Shown: positions 45,230-54,782, counted from the stretch's first letter. The stretch is DNA of 64,000 bases from Deferribacteres bacterium (GCA_020633655.1 JACKDF010000003.1:310001-374000); one strand, 5' to 3'. Notes: generated from the letters alone by a model not told the origin. Numbers and translations: made by a program.

Positions 45230-45669
45230 AACACTTTACGATCCAAGTACCCCGTTAATATAAATGACGCAGCAATCTGATCCAACTTTCCTTTTTCCAT
45301 ACGCGTCGCTTTTTTCCCTGCCTGCTGTAAAACACGCTGAGCTTGTTTAGAAGTCAATCGCTCGTCTATCAATAAATAAGGCAACTTTACTTCATTACTA
45401 AGTATTGCCACGAATTCCTTTACTTCGAGCGCCATTTCCCCTTCTGTTCCATCCATATTTACCGGCACACCTATTATGATACCAACAACATCTTTCTCAG
45501 TACACAATTTTTTAATCAACTGAGCCAAGTGTTCGAAGTTTTTATATTTTTCAAGAGTTATGTAAGGTTGTGCTGTAATTTGTAATGCATCAGAAAGTGC
45601 TATTCCGACGCGTACTCTTCCATAATCCAAGGCCAAAAGGCGGCCTGGTGCGGGCAATTTTTCTAACAT
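45226..45669 (-). CDS. ruvX: Putative pre-16S rRNA nuclease / Holliday junction resolvase RuvX
   Basis: A 147-residue RNase H-fold nuclease (YqgF). The active-site aspartate is in LLALDYGRVRVGIALSD, the second acidic region is in GIIIGVPVNMDGTEG, and LLIDERLTSKQAQRVL plus KLDQIAASFILTGYLD complete the family signature. It acts in 16S rRNA maturation and has resolvase-like activity. It follows the HU gene by 11 bases and overlaps the dehydrogenase start. Confidence 0.93.
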   Translation of the reverse strand: MLEKLPAPGRLLALDYGRVRVGIALSDALQITAQPYITLEKYKNFEHLAQLIKKLCTEKDVVGIIIGVPVNMDGTEGEMALEVKEFVAILSNEVKLPYLLIDERLTSKQAQRVLQQAGKKATRMEKGKLDQIAASFILTGYLDRKVF

Positions 45670-45680
45670 AAAGGAATTGA

Positions 45681-45992
45681 TTATTTTGCCAAGGGTTTTT
45701 TCAAAACTTCTTTTAGAAGTTTGCCAGCTTTAAAATGGGTTTTCCGACGTGCTGGAACATAAATAATTTCGCCTGTTTTGGGATTGCGTGCTTTTGGTTT
45801 TGGTTTAGTAGTTTTCACCTCAAACACTCCAAAATCCCGAATTTCAATACGAATTTCGGGATCGGCTTCTTCCATAAATTCACGCAATGCTGTGAAAACA
45901 CCATCCACAATTTTCTCTGTCAGGTAGATCTTTTCTTCAACTATCTTAGCAGTACGTTTCGCAACATCTTTCTTCGTAATTGTGACTTTCAT
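45681..45992 (-). CDS. HU/IHF-family DNA-binding protein
   Basis: A 103-residue nucleoid protein. AAGGAG six bases before the ATG at 45992 is a strong ribosome-binding site. The helix region (TKKDVAKRTAKIVEEKIYLT) and the beta-arm IEIRDFGVFEVKTTKPKPKA are intact, with the DNA-bending proline in the family PKTGEIIYVPARRKTHFKAG. The length and Lys-rich tail are typical of IHF-like members. It is the more divergent of the two HU-type genes in this window (the other is at 63140). Confidence 0.93.
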   Translation of the reverse strand: MKVTITKKDVAKRTAKIVEEKIYLTEKIVDGVFTALREFMEEADPEIRIEIRDFGVFEVKTTKPKPKARNPKTGEIIYVPARRKTHFKAGKLLKEVLKKPLAK

Positions 45993-46152
45993 GAAAAGCT
46001 CCTTCTGTTATACATTGTTCCTTTTGATAACTGTTATAATTTAAATTTTCATTTTTTCAAATTTTCAACAATGAATTTTCACATACTACAACACATAATC
46101 TAAATAAACAATTACTTATGAATTTTAAAACAAGAAAATGATACAAGTTAAT

Positions 46153-48318
46153 TTAATTTACAATCTCTCCTGTCCCATTTAATCGTTCAACGCTAATTAC
46201 ACCCTTTAACTTATTGAGTTTACTAATTAACTGTGTCAAGTGTGGAAGATTTCTCACTTCAACAATTAAATTGCCATGAACAACATGATCTTCAGCTTTC
46301 ATGGTAATACTGATAATATTTGTATTCGACAAACTGATTGTCTCACTAACGTCTCGCAGATAATCTTTCCTGTCTTCTGCCAACATTCGTATTCGTGCAA
46401 TAAATTGCCTATCCTTTTCAACATCCCACTCTACATCAATTCGTCGTTCCGGTGATTCCAACAGATAGGACAAATTTTTACAATCTGTTCGATGGATGGT
46501 TACACCTTTTCCTCGTGAAATAAAACCAATGATTTTATCACCAGGTATTGGCTGACAACATTGTGCAAATGTAAACATCAGATTGTCCAACCCTTGAACG
46601 CGAACTCCCTTTGCTGATCGTCGGGCACGGGAAACAAATTTTTGCAAAAGAGAAGTATCTGATAATTTAATCTTTTCATCAGGAACCATTTTCTTCTGCA
46701 AACTCTGCTGTGAAATCTCACCATTGCCAACTGCTGCATAGAATTGAGAGATCTCTTCATAGCCATAACTTAAAGAAAGTTCCTGTATACTCTTATCATC
46801 GTACTTTAAGTTATATTTTTTCAGTTTTTTATGAACAATTTCTTCGCCGAGCTTAGAACTTTCTGCAAAAAGTTTATCCCGAAGCCACCTTTTTATCTTA
46901 CTCTTGGCTTTTGAGGTCTTCGTAAACTTCATCCAGGCTGGATTAGGGTTCTGATTGGATGAAGTAAGTATTTCAACTGAATCGCCACTCTTGAGCTGGT
47001 AATTGAGTGGGACTATTTTTCCATTAACCTTTGCACCGATACAATGTAAACCTATATCAGTATGTACGGTGAAAGCAAAGTCAACTGGTGTGCTGCTTTG
47101 GGGCAGTCTGAGGAGGTCACCGCGTGGTGTAAAAACAAATACTTCATCATGGAAGAGATCAATCCGTAGATTTTCCATAAACTCAACGGGATCTTCCGTC
47201 TCATGCTGCCACTCCAGCACCTCCCGTAACCAGGCCAGGTGTTTATCCAAATCATCAGCTCGTGTTTTCCCTTCCTTATAACGCCAATGAGCCGCAATTC
47301 CTTCTTCCGCAGTCCTGTGCATATCTTCAGTTCGAATTTGAACTTCTACTTTTTTCCCTTCGTTACTAATCACTGTTGTATGCAAAGATTGGTACATATT
47401 CGATTTTGGGGTTGCAATATAATCTTTAAATCGTTCCTGGATAGGAGTAAAAAGACTGTGCACAAGGCCAAGTGCGAAATAGCAATCCTCCATTTTTCTC
47501 ACAATGATTCGAATTGCCAAAAGATCATAAATTTCTTCAAATGTCTTCTGTCGTACTTCAATTTTCTGTTGAATACTGTATAAATGCTTCGGGCGACCTG
47601 TTATTTTTGCCCGAATATTTGCTCTTTTTAACTCACGGCGAATTGGCACGGTTACAGATCGAATATAGGCTTCACGCTTTTCACGAGAATCGGCAACCGC
47701 TTTTGATAGTTCCATGTAGTCGTCAGGCTTAAGTATTTTAAATGAAAGATCCTCAAGCTCCCACTTCACCTTCGCAATTCCAAGACGATGGGCTAAAGGT
47801 GCATAAACATCACGTGTTTCCAGTGCGATGCGTGCTTGTTTCCTTGGCGGAAGATAATTCAATGTCCGCATATTGTGCAAACGATCAGCAAATTTAATCA
47901 GAATGACGCGAATGTCTTTCACCATCGAAAGAATCATTTTGCGGAAATTTTCTGCCTGGCGTTCCTCCACACTATCAAATTTTAGTTCACTGATTTTGGT
48001 TACACCGTCAACGAGCAAGGCAACCTCAGGTCCAAATTCGTCTGACACCTGCTCAATCGTAATTCCAGTATCTTCAACGACATCATGCAACAAACCACCA
48101 GCGACTGTGACATAATCCATTTTCAGTTCAGTTAAAATTTTCGCCACTTCAACTGGGTGTGAAAAATACGGCTCTCCAGATTTTCGCAGTTGATCGCGAT
48201 GCGCATCTTTCGAATAATAAAATGCTTTCTCAAGGAGCTGTTCGTCTACCGTCCGAAGATAACGCCTTAGTCGACGTACAAGAAATCCGAGAATTTGTTG
48301 ATCTTGCTCATGTTGCAT
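46153..48318 (-). CDS. rel: Bifunctional (p)ppGpp synthetase/hydrolase RelA/SpoT
   Basis: A 721-residue Rel protein. N-terminal HD hydrolase: SHPVEVAKILTELKMDYVTV, GGLLHDVVEDT with intact His-Asp, and KFADRLHNMRTL. Synthetase domain: KPDDYMELS region, RPKHLYSIQQK, YDLLAIRIIV and KSNMYQSLHTTV. TGS domain (VFTPRGDLLRLPQSSTPVDF), a zinc-finger-like helical part (FAQCCQPIPGDKIIGFISRG) and a C-terminal ACT domain follow. It makes and degrades the stringent alarmone. It lies 14 bases downstream of dnaB. Confidence 0.96.
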   Translation of the reverse strand: MQHEQDQQILGFLVRRLRRYLRTVDEQLLEKAFYYSKDAHRDQLRKSGEPYFSHPVEVAKILTELKMDYVTVAGGLLHDVVEDTGITIEQVSDEFGPEVALLVDGVTKISELKFDSVEERQAENFRKMILSMVKDIRVILIKFADRLHNMRTLNYLPPRKQARIALETRDVYAPLAHRLGIAKVKWELEDLSFKILKPDDYMELSKAVADSREKREAYIRSVTVPIRRELKRANIRAKITGRPKHLYSIQQKIEVRQKTFEEIYDLLAIRIIVRKMEDCYFALGLVHSLFTPIQERFKDYIATPKSNMYQSLHTTVISNEGKKVEVQIRTEDMHRTAEEGIAAHWRYKEGKTRADDLDKHLAWLREVLEWQHETEDPVEFMENLRIDLFHDEVFVFTPRGDLLRLPQSSTPVDFAFTVHTDIGLHCIGAKVNGKIVPLNYQLKSGDSVEILTSSNQNPNPAWMKFTKTSKAKSKIKRWLRDKLFAESSKLGEEIVHKKLKKYNLKYDDKSIQELSLSYGYEEISQFYAAVGNGEISQQSLQKKMVPDEKIKLSDTSLLQKFVSRARRSAKGVRVQGLDNLMFTFAQCCQPIPGDKIIGFISRGKGVTIHRTDCKNLSYLLESPERRIDVEWDVEKDRQFIARIRMLAEDRKDYLRDVSETISLSNTNIISITMKAEDHVVHGNLIVEVRNLPHLTQLISKLNKLKGVISVERLNGTGEIVN

Positions 48319-48332
48319 AGAAGTTTCACGGA

Positions 48333-49703
48333 TTAAAATGGTTGTGCATTATTGCCAAAGTACATGTCACCTTCCTGCCGAGTCAAATTGGTGAATAGTA
48401 CAAATTGCTTCAAAAACTTTAAATCAACGGTTCCTATTGGACCATTTCGTTGTTTTCCAATAATAATTTCCGCAATGGCATCATCTTGTGATTGGTCGTA
48501 GAAGTCTTCACGGTAGACAAACATAACAACGTCAGCATCCTGTTCAATTGCACCGGATTCACGCAAATCGGAGAGCATTGGGCGTTTATCTGTACGTGAT
48601 TCAACAGCTCGGGATAACTGTGAAAGAGCAATTACCGGGATATTCAATTCTTTAGCTAAGGCTTTTAATGATTGTGATATCCGTGATATTTCCTGTTGTC
48701 TGCTCTCTGAATTTGGCCCATGCACTAACTGCAAATAATCGACGATAATCATTCCTATTCGATGTTCAGCCATGAGACGACGTGCCTTTGCACGAATTTC
48801 AAGTATACTTATCCCGGGCGTATCATCTATAAATATTTTTGCATTAGATAATCGACCGGCTGCGATGCTAAGCCGTTTCCAGTCATCCTTTGGTAATTTG
48901 CCTGTCCGAACCAAATGCGCATCAACCTTCGCTTCAGCTGTCAATAAACGCAAAGCGAGTTGATAAGAAGCCATTTCCAGACTGAAAATTCCAACACCGA
49001 TACCGTGATCGACTGCTGCATTGCGCGCCATATTTAAACATAGGGCTGTTTTTCCCATTGAAGGACGCGCAGCTAAAATAACCAAATCGGAATTTTGAAA
49101 ACCGGATGTTTTATCATCCAGAGCATGAAAACCACTCGGAACCCCATTTACAGCCCCCTTCTGGTGATGATAATTTTCGATTGTTGCAAATGTTTCTTTC
49201 AATACAGGCTCAATATGCTGAAATCCTTTTCGCAAGCCACGTTCTGAGAGTGAAAAGATTTTTTGCTCAGCCATATCGATCAAATCAGTCGCTTTTTCCG
49301 TGCTTTCATAAGCCATCTGGCTTATTTCTGTGGAAATTGAAATGAGTTTTCGAAAAAGTGCTTTTTCTAGAACGATTCGGGCATGGTATTCAACATTTGC
49401 AGCACTTGGAATGGCATTCGACAATTCCGTCAAATAATAATTACCACCAACCTCCTCCAATAAATTTTGTCGGGAAAGTTCATCTGCAACTGTAAGCATA
49501 TCAATAGGTTCGGTTCGGCTGAAAAGTGTAACCATGGTACGATAAATTTCAGAGTGACCACGTCTGTAAAAATCTTCCGGTTGTAGTATTTCTAACGCTT
49601 TCCCAACAGCCTCCTGTTCGATCAGCATACTACAAAGGACTGCACGTTCAGCGGTTAAGTCCTGCGGTGGAAGTCGATCAATCTGTGGCTGCTTTTCTGC
49701 CAA
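48333..49703 (-). CDS. dnaB: Replicative DNA helicase DnaB
   Basis: A 456-residue helicase with the N-terminal primase-interaction domain (PPQDLTAERAVLCSMLIEQE) and the RecA-like ATPase domain: Walker A AARPSMGKTALCLNMARN, Walker B IGMIIVDYLQLVHG, and the arginine-finger region RESGAIEQDADVVMFVYRED. No intein is present. The start is TTG 49703 with AAGGA seven bases upstream. It unwinds DNA at the replication fork. Confidence 0.96.
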   Translation of the reverse strand: MAEKQPQIDRLPPQDLTAERAVLCSMLIEQEAVGKALEILQPEDFYRRGHSEIYRTMVTLFSRTEPIDMLTVADELSRQNLLEEVGGNYYLTELSNAIPSAANVEYHARIVLEKALFRKLISISTEISQMAYESTEKATDLIDMAEQKIFSLSERGLRKGFQHIEPVLKETFATIENYHHQKGAVNGVPSGFHALDDKTSGFQNSDLVILAARPSMGKTALCLNMARNAAVDHGIGVGIFSLEMASYQLALRLLTAEAKVDAHLVRTGKLPKDDWKRLSIAAGRLSNAKIFIDDTPGISILEIRAKARRLMAEHRIGMIIVDYLQLVHGPNSESRQQEISRISQSLKALAKELNIPVIALSQLSRAVESRTDKRPMLSDLRESGAIEQDADVVMFVYREDFYDQSQDDAIAEIIIGKQRNGPIGTVDLKFLKQFVLFTNLTRQEGDMYFGNNAQPF

Positions 49704-49727
49704 AATAAATTCCTTAGTTGTCTAAAG

Positions 49728-50507
49728 TTACTGCATTGCTGGCTTATCGCCAAAATCCTGGTCATACACCTTTCGAAATAGCTTCATATCTTCATATACT
49801 TCCCAGAACAAAGACTTCTCTTCGATTAGCCTCGATGGACAGTGTGTCACAAATGTTTTAATTTCCTGAAAAGTATGGACTCTGCCTCGCATGTCACGAA
49901 TAGATAAATTATTTTCATGAACGATTTGACTTACAGATTCTCCTAAACAAAAGAGATATCGCGGTGCAATAATTTTTAATTGTTCCTTCAGAATATTCCT
50001 GGAAAGTTTTGCATCATCGTCAGAGGGATTTGCAATAAAAAATTTATAAACAGGTGTCAGATAAATGTTATTAATATCGAATGACATTTTTTTAAGCATT
50101 CGCAGAAAAACTTCACCCACTTTTTTTGAATAAATTTTTTGGTGAATATAGTTTTCCTGCGTCGCCATGTCGGTAACAAAAACGACCTTCGTCTCCAAAT
50201 TGCCAACACCAAGCAATGAATTGCTATTGTACGTGAGCAATCGATCAGAAAAACCACGCATCATACTCTGTTTACTCGCATCAGGAACAAATTTGAGGAC
50301 CCGTTTGCTTCGTGGTTCTTTGGTCTCCAGCACGGGAATATCATTGACGTATCCTGCTCTACCTGATTTACTAATGCCACTTGTATCATCGTGTGATTCA
50401 AAAAGCGAATTATCCATACCAATAAACAGGTTGGATTCTCCCCAAAGCTGTTTTTGTTGTTCGAAAAACACCTTTATAAGGTCAAAATTTTCTAATTTAT
50501 CTGCCAT
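49728..50507 (-). CDS. Degenerate uracil-DNA glycosylase-superfamily protein
   Basis: A protein of about 259 residues (ATG 50507, or 50516), overlapping coaBC by 11-20 bases. The C-terminal half follows family 4 UDG order: a strand KVVFVTDMATQENYIHQKIY where the family has VGEAPG and a downstream GrPF; a helix FLRMLKKMSFDINNIYLTPV (family: nvvkCRP); IIAPRYLFCLGESVSQIV; then RDMRGRVH and THCPSRLI where HPS is usual. The catalytic GExPG and the four Fe-S cysteines are not there, so glycosylase activity is doubtful. The N-terminal 95 residues are unrelated. Between coaBC and dnaB it may be a scaffold or a DNA-repair paralogue that changed function. Confidence 0.65.
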   Translation of the reverse strand: MADKLENFDLIKVFFEQQKQLWGESNLFIGMDNSLFESHDDTSGISKSGRAGYVNDIPVLETKEPRSKRVLKFVPDASKQSMMRGFSDRLLTYNSNSLLGVGNLETKVVFVTDMATQENYIHQKIYSKKVGEVFLRMLKKMSFDINNIYLTPVYKFFIANPSDDDAKLSRNILKEQLKIIAPRYLFCLGESVSQIVHENNLSIRDMRGRVHTFQEIKTFVTHCPSRLIEEKSLFWEVYEDMKLFRKVYDQDFGDKPAMQ

Positions 50508-51717
50508 CAGCTGCATTCTGGTTTTTTAAAATAGTAGATGCATTTTTTAAAATTTCAACTGAAAGAAGTAATTTATTCATTAGAGGTACATCTATGATTT
50601 CGCCATTTGCAAATAAAATTTTGACCTTATTGGTGTCTACTGAAAATCCTGCTCCTGCATCTTGTGGATTATTCACGACGATTAAATCAAGATCTTTATT
50701 TTTGAGTTTATTTTTTGCATAAGCAATTTCATCATTTGTTTCGAGGGCGAATCCCACATGCACCGACTTTTTTTTCAACGCTTTGAGTTCGAATAAAATA
50801 TCCGGATTTTTCACTAAGGGAATTGAAAACTCTGCTTCATCCTTTTTTAATTTTCTGTTTGAAAATTTCGCAGGTCTAAAATCGGATACAGCCGCCGCAC
50901 CAATCAAAACACCGTTTAATGGATAATTTGCTTTTGTAGCAGCAAACATTGCTTCAGCCGATTCAACCTGAAGAGATTTTATGCCACTCGGTGGATCGAT
51001 GTGCGTTGGTCCATGAACAAGTGTTACATCAGCTCCCATCGCGGCAGCAGCTTCGGCTAATGCAAAACCCATTTTCCCGCTTGCATAATTACTGATAAAT
51101 CGAACAGGATCGATTTTTTCTCTTGTACACCCCGCTGTAATAGTAACGCTTACATCCGCAAGAAACTTATTCTCCCACAAGTTTCGAAAAATGTGACTTA
51201 CGATTACGGCATATTCAGGCAGACGCCCGACACCAACTCCTTCTCGTTGGGAAGCCATTCGACCATACGCTGGTTCAACAACCGTGTACCCGCGACTTCG
51301 CAACAGCGCAATGTTGTCTTTTGTTGCTGGATTTTCCCACATGCCGGTATTCATTGCCGGTATAATAAGTACATTTTTTCTCGTTGCAAGAAATGTAGCT
51401 GTCAATAAATTGTCTGCAATTCCGTGCGCGAATTTCGCTATCGTCGTAGCAGTAGCCGGTGCCACGACGACTATGTCGGGCCATGTAGCCAATTCGATGT
51501 GTTCGATTTCATTTTTATAGGATTGGAACAAATCAACAGGAGCAGGTGCACCAGTCAATGATTCGAACGTTAGTGGTGAGACAAATCGGGTAGCATCAGG
51601 AGTGAGCATCGTGCGGACAATTGCATTTTTTCGCTGCAGCTCACGCACAAGTTCACAAATTTTGTAAACAGCTATACCACCGCAAACACCGACGAGAATT
51701 TTTTTCCCGCTAAACAT
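50497..51717 (-). CDS. coaBC: Bifunctional phosphopantothenoylcysteine decarboxylase/phosphopantothenate-cysteine ligase
   Basis: A 406-residue CoaBC fusion for coenzyme A synthesis. The CoaC flavoprotein half (about 1-185) has ILVGVCGGIAVYKICELVRE, VVVAPATATTIAKFAHGIAD and PAMNTGMWENPATKDNIALL. The CoaB half (about 190-400) has VTITAGCTREKIDPVRFISN, NYASGKMGFALAEAAAAMGA and VHVGFALETNDEI. Both active halves look complete. It follows rpoZ by 12 bases and overlaps the UDG-like gene. Confidence 0.96.
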   Translation of the reverse strand: MFSGKKILVGVCGGIAVYKICELVRELQRKNAIVRTMLTPDATRFVSPLTFESLTGAPAPVDLFQSYKNEIEHIELATWPDIVVVAPATATTIAKFAHGIADNLLTATFLATRKNVLIIPAMNTGMWENPATKDNIALLRSRGYTVVEPAYGRMASQREGVGVGRLPEYAVIVSHIFRNLWENKFLADVSVTITAGCTREKIDPVRFISNYASGKMGFALAEAAAAMGADVTLVHGPTHIDPPSGIKSLQVESAEAMFAATKANYPLNGVLIGAAAVSDFRPAKFSNRKLKKDEAEFSIPLVKNPDILFELKALKKKSVHVGFALETNDEIAYAKNKLKNKDLDLIVVNNPQDAGAGFSVDTNKVKILFANGEIIDVPLMNKLLLSVEILKNASTILKNQNAADGR

Positions 51718-51729
51718 ACATATGCTTAG

Positions 51730-52014
51730 TTATTGAGCGTCGTCATTGAGCTCAAGTTTGACTATCTCGCCAGCTTGAAATTCCTCAAGTGCGATGGTAT
51801 GCGGTTTTGGTAAATTCATCTCAACAATATTTTTTTCTTCTCGTTCATATTCGTCTTCCAGAAAATCGTCACTTTCTTCGTCGTAATATTCCTTCTCAAA
51901 TAATTGTTTTTGCTCATCATTTATTTGCCGTGCTCTTCGAGCGATCATAATGATTGCTTCGTATACACTTTCAGCATAATTATTTAAATCTTGCATAATA
52001 ATTGTGTCTACCAT
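51730..52014 (-). CDS. rpoZ: RNA polymerase omega subunit
   Basis: A 94-residue protein between gmk and coaBC, the conserved place of rpoZ. GGAG about eight bases before the ATG at 52014. The N-terminal NNYAESVYEAIIMIARRARQ matches the omega core helix (EAIvaVARRARqIN). A strongly acidic stretch at about residues 43-62 (YYDEESDDFLEDEYEREEKN) follows, then HTIALEEFQAGEIVKLEL. The acidic loop is longer than in many omegas and may be lineage-specific. It assists beta-prime folding and ppGpp binding. Confidence 0.85.
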   Translation of the reverse strand: MVDTIIMQDLNNYAESVYEAIIMIARRARQINDEQKQLFEKEYYDEESDDFLEDEYEREEKNIVEMNLPKPHTIALEEFQAGEIVKLELNDDAQ

Positions 52015-52031
52015 TGGTGTTTCTCCATTAT

Positions 52032-52604
52032 CTATTGTTCGTTGATTTTTCTTTCAATTGTCTGCAACACTTGTTCCACTGTTTTTTTTAGATCATCGTT
52101 CACCACAACAACATCGTATTCATCAGCCTTTGCAAGTTCTGCAGGCACAGCTAATAATCTTTTCTGAATTACTTCATCTGAATCTGTCTGTCTTTTTCTG
52201 AGACGCTCTTCCAAGGCTGGTAATGAAGGTGGTGCAAGAAATATCAAGAAAGCTTTTTCTTTAAGTTGCTTCTTAACTTCCAATCCGCCCTGAACATCTA
52301 TATCCAACAGAACGATTTCATTATTTGTTATACTTTTTTCGATAGGTGTTCGCGGTGTTCCATATAAATTTCCATGCACGACAGCCCATTCGAGGAACTC
52401 ATTTTCTTCCCGCAATCGCAAAAATTCACTTTCTGTTAAAAAAATATAATGCTCACCATTACGTTCTGAGCCCCGTGGCAGTCGCGTTGTCGCAGAAAGC
52501 GAGTATTTGTATTCATTCTCCTTAAGTTTCATTACTTCATTTATAACAGTAGATTTGCCACACCCGGAAGGTGCTGAAAATACTACCAACAATCCATGAG
52601 TCAC
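52032..52604 (-). CDS. gmk: Guanylate kinase
   Basis: A 190-residue kinase converting GMP to GDP. The P-loop SAPSGCGKSTVINEVM at about residues 10-25, SATTRLPRGSERNGEHYIFL (GMP-binding Arg and Tyr), and IVLLDIDVQGGLEVKKQL are all intact. The start is GTG 52604, four bases after yicC; any later ATG would lose the P-loop. It is followed by rpoZ. Confidence 0.96.
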   Translation of the reverse strand: MTHGLLVVFSAPSGCGKSTVINEVMKLKENEYKYSLSATTRLPRGSERNGEHYIFLTESEFLRLREENEFLEWAVVHGNLYGTPRTPIEKSITNNEIVLLDIDVQGGLEVKKQLKEKAFLIFLAPPSLPALEERLRKRQTDSDEVIQKRLLAVPAELAKADEYDVVVVNDDLKKTVEQVLQTIERKINEQ

Positions 52605-52608
52605 AACT

Positions 52609-53487
52609 TCATTCCACGTTTTGTACTTGTTCCCGCAATTTTTCGATTTCTTCCTTAATACTCACAACTCGGTGGGAGATATCTGCATCATTGCATTTTG
52701 CGCCGATCGTATTGGCTTCCCTGTTCATTTCCTGCAATAAAAAATTCAGCTTTCGTCCAGCTGCATCTTCAGCGGATAAGGCTTCGATGAAAATGGTATT
52801 ATGACTGCGTAATCGTGTACACTCTTCCGTTACATCGACCCGATCAGCCAGTAAAGCAATTTCCAACTCCAGACGGGAAGGATCCAGTTCGCCACTTCGC
52901 ATCATTGCCTTCAGTCGGTCATAGAGTTTATCAAATTCAAGTTGGGAACGGCCTTGTGTATTCACTTCAATTGAACTCACCAAATCATCAATTATTTGCA
53001 AGCGCTGACGCAAATCTTTTTCAATCTCGCTGCCTTCTCGCTGGCGCATTTCATTCAGGGAAACAAGCGATTTTTCTACAGCCGATTCAATACAATTCCA
53101 CACATTGTCCTGGAATTGTTCATCATCCGCTTCGAAAAAGATATCCGGCAAAGCAAGCAGGTGTGATAATGTTGTTTTTTCACCTGTTCCCAGGTTTTCA
53201 CTTAAATCAACTAATATTTTTTTATAACCATTAACCAGGTTTTTGTTGAGTTGCAAATTGAGATTGTGTTCATCTTGTCGACGAAAGGTGACCGTGAGAG
53301 AAATACGTCCTCGCTCAAGGTGTTTTTTCAATATTTCACGAACTTTATACTCTCGATTTTCAACTCCACGAGGGAGTTTTAAAAATAAATCTAAAAAACG
53401 GTGATTAAGGGATTTTGCTTCAACATCCACCTCGAATCCGTTATGAACGTGGCTTCCCTTCCCGAATCCGGTCATGCTTATAATCAT
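52609..53487 (-). CDS. yicC: YicC/YloC-family endoribonuclease
   Basis: A 292-residue protein with the classical start MIISMTGFGKGSHVHNGFEV and end EEIEKLREQVQNVE. The catalytic or conserved region SLNHRFLDLFLKLPRGVENR and the C-terminal HNTIFIEALSAEDAAGRKLN plus QEMNREANTIGAKCND identify the family. Members cleave small RNAs and influence RNA turnover. The yicC-gmk-rpoZ-coaBC order is widely conserved. The 260 bases upstream have no gene. Confidence 0.93.
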   Translation of the reverse strand: MIISMTGFGKGSHVHNGFEVDVEAKSLNHRFLDLFLKLPRGVENREYKVREILKKHLERGRISLTVTFRRQDEHNLNLQLNKNLVNGYKKILVDLSENLGTGEKTTLSHLLALPDIFFEADDEQFQDNVWNCIESAVEKSLVSLNEMRQREGSEIEKDLRQRLQIIDDLVSSIEVNTQGRSQLEFDKLYDRLKAMMRSGELDPSRLELEIALLADRVDVTEECTRLRSHNTIFIEALSAEDAAGRKLNFLLQEMNREANTIGAKCNDADISHRVVSIKEEIEKLREQVQNVE

Positions 53488-53747
53488 CTTGCTGCCAATC
53501 CTTGGATGAGCTAAAATTGTAGTATTTTGAATGGTAACTTTTCTAGTTTTGAACCTGTAACAATTTCTTGCAGTAAGTCACAGATAACATTTGGCTTAAA
53601 TAATAAGAATTATTTGGAGAAGAGTCAAACTTTTTTTCACAATTTGTTCGAGCTAAATCCAATAAAATAAAGAAGCTCCAAAGAGTGTATCAACCTGTTG
53701 CAGATTTTAGTAAAATTGTTTCAAAAAGAAATGACTCCAGCTCGTTT

Positions 53748-54782
53748 TTAAGGCCGGCGGTATTTCTCTTTTTTCAACGGAAGAATTAAGGAGATGCGGT
53801 GGGTTTCCTGCAATTCGGAATGATTCATAAATGCATAATCAACAATTAAATTACTGAAATCGATGCCAACTCCTGCGGTAAAATTTCCAACGTCTGAACC
53901 AATGCGTGCAGCAAGACGTTGTGTAAAATTGTATTCTAAGCCTAAATGAAAATCCAGGCTCATTGCACCAGCAGCAACTTGTGCAGCGAATTCCCTTCCT
54001 TCAAATCTTAAATCCATATCGACAAGTGGAATGAATTTACCGGGAAAATATTTCAATTCAAAAGGGAGAGCAGCGCCCAATTTCAATGTCGGAACGATTA
54101 ATTCTTTCGTACCTGTATCCCAGGCTAGTATTGTGCTGGTTAAATCCTGTAAATTAGCACCTAAAATCAGGTTTTTATTCGCTGTGTATTGAACTGCTGC
54201 ATCAAACCCAATACCGTAAGCCGTATTTTCATCAAAACTTTTATACAGCGTTTTAACACTAGCGCCGTAAGATAATCGTTCGCTTTTTCGACGGGCATAA
54301 GAAAAGAAGAATCCGTATTCAGCATTTGAAAAACTATAATCTTGTACAGGTGCGTTTCGGAATTGCTGGCCATTTTCTTCATAAATATCACCCAACCGCA
54401 AATCCGGGCGGGGTAATTTTGTGTGGATAATATCGTCGATACCAAGTCGAATCACGCCAAATCCGAGACTGGCGTCAGGTCCAAATGGCATGGCAAAAGC
54501 TGCAAAATTATATTTGATAATTCCTGCGAAGCGCTGGGCGTGCATAAGAGATGCTTGTGGATAGTTCAACCGATTCAGTCCGGCAGGATTCCAATAAACC
54601 GAAGTCACATCGTTGGCGATTGCAGTGAAAGCCCCACCAAGTGCCAATGCACGTGCACCCGCCCCCGTGCTCAGGAATTCACCTGCATATTTCGCTTTTC
54701 TCGTTTCGCCGGCGAATAATGAAAAATGCGTTATTGAAAACAGCAAACCTGCACAAAGAAGTATTCTTTTTAAATTCATCAT
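53748..54782 (-). CDS. PorV/PorQ-family outer-membrane protein
   Basis: A protein of about 344 residues with a signal peptide (LKRILLCAGLLFSITHFSLF, AG cleavage). The mature N-terminus AGEFLSTGAGARALALGGAF plus NPAGLNRLNYPQASLMHAQR is the hallmark of the family. Beta-barrel strands follow and the end carries MNHSELQETHRISLILPLKK. AAGAGA lies about ten bases before ATG 54782; an adjacent ATG at 54779 is an alternative. It stands between mutS and yicC with its own gaps, so it is probably a single-gene unit. Confidence 0.85.
   Translation of the reverse strand: MMNLKRILLCAGLLFSITHFSLFAGETRKAKYAGEFLSTGAGARALALGGAFTAIANDVTSVYWNPAGLNRLNYPQASLMHAQRFAGIIKYNFAAFAMPFGPDASLGFGVIRLGIDDIIHTKLPRPDLRLGDIYEENGQQFRNAPVQDYSFSNAEYGFFFSYARRKSERLSYGASVKTLYKSFDENTAYGIGFDAAVQYTANKNLILGANLQDLTSTILAWDTGTKELIVPTLKLGAALPFELKYFPGKFIPLVDMDLRFEGREFAAQVAAGAMSLDFHLGLEYNFTQRLAARIGSDVGNFTAGVGIDFSNLIVDYAFMNHSELQETHRISLILPLKKEKYRRP

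Noticed and set aside
53488..53747. Possible small RNA or gene in the 260-base gap upstream of yicC
   Set aside because: AT-rich with no stable hairpin, no open frame and no ribosome-binding site.
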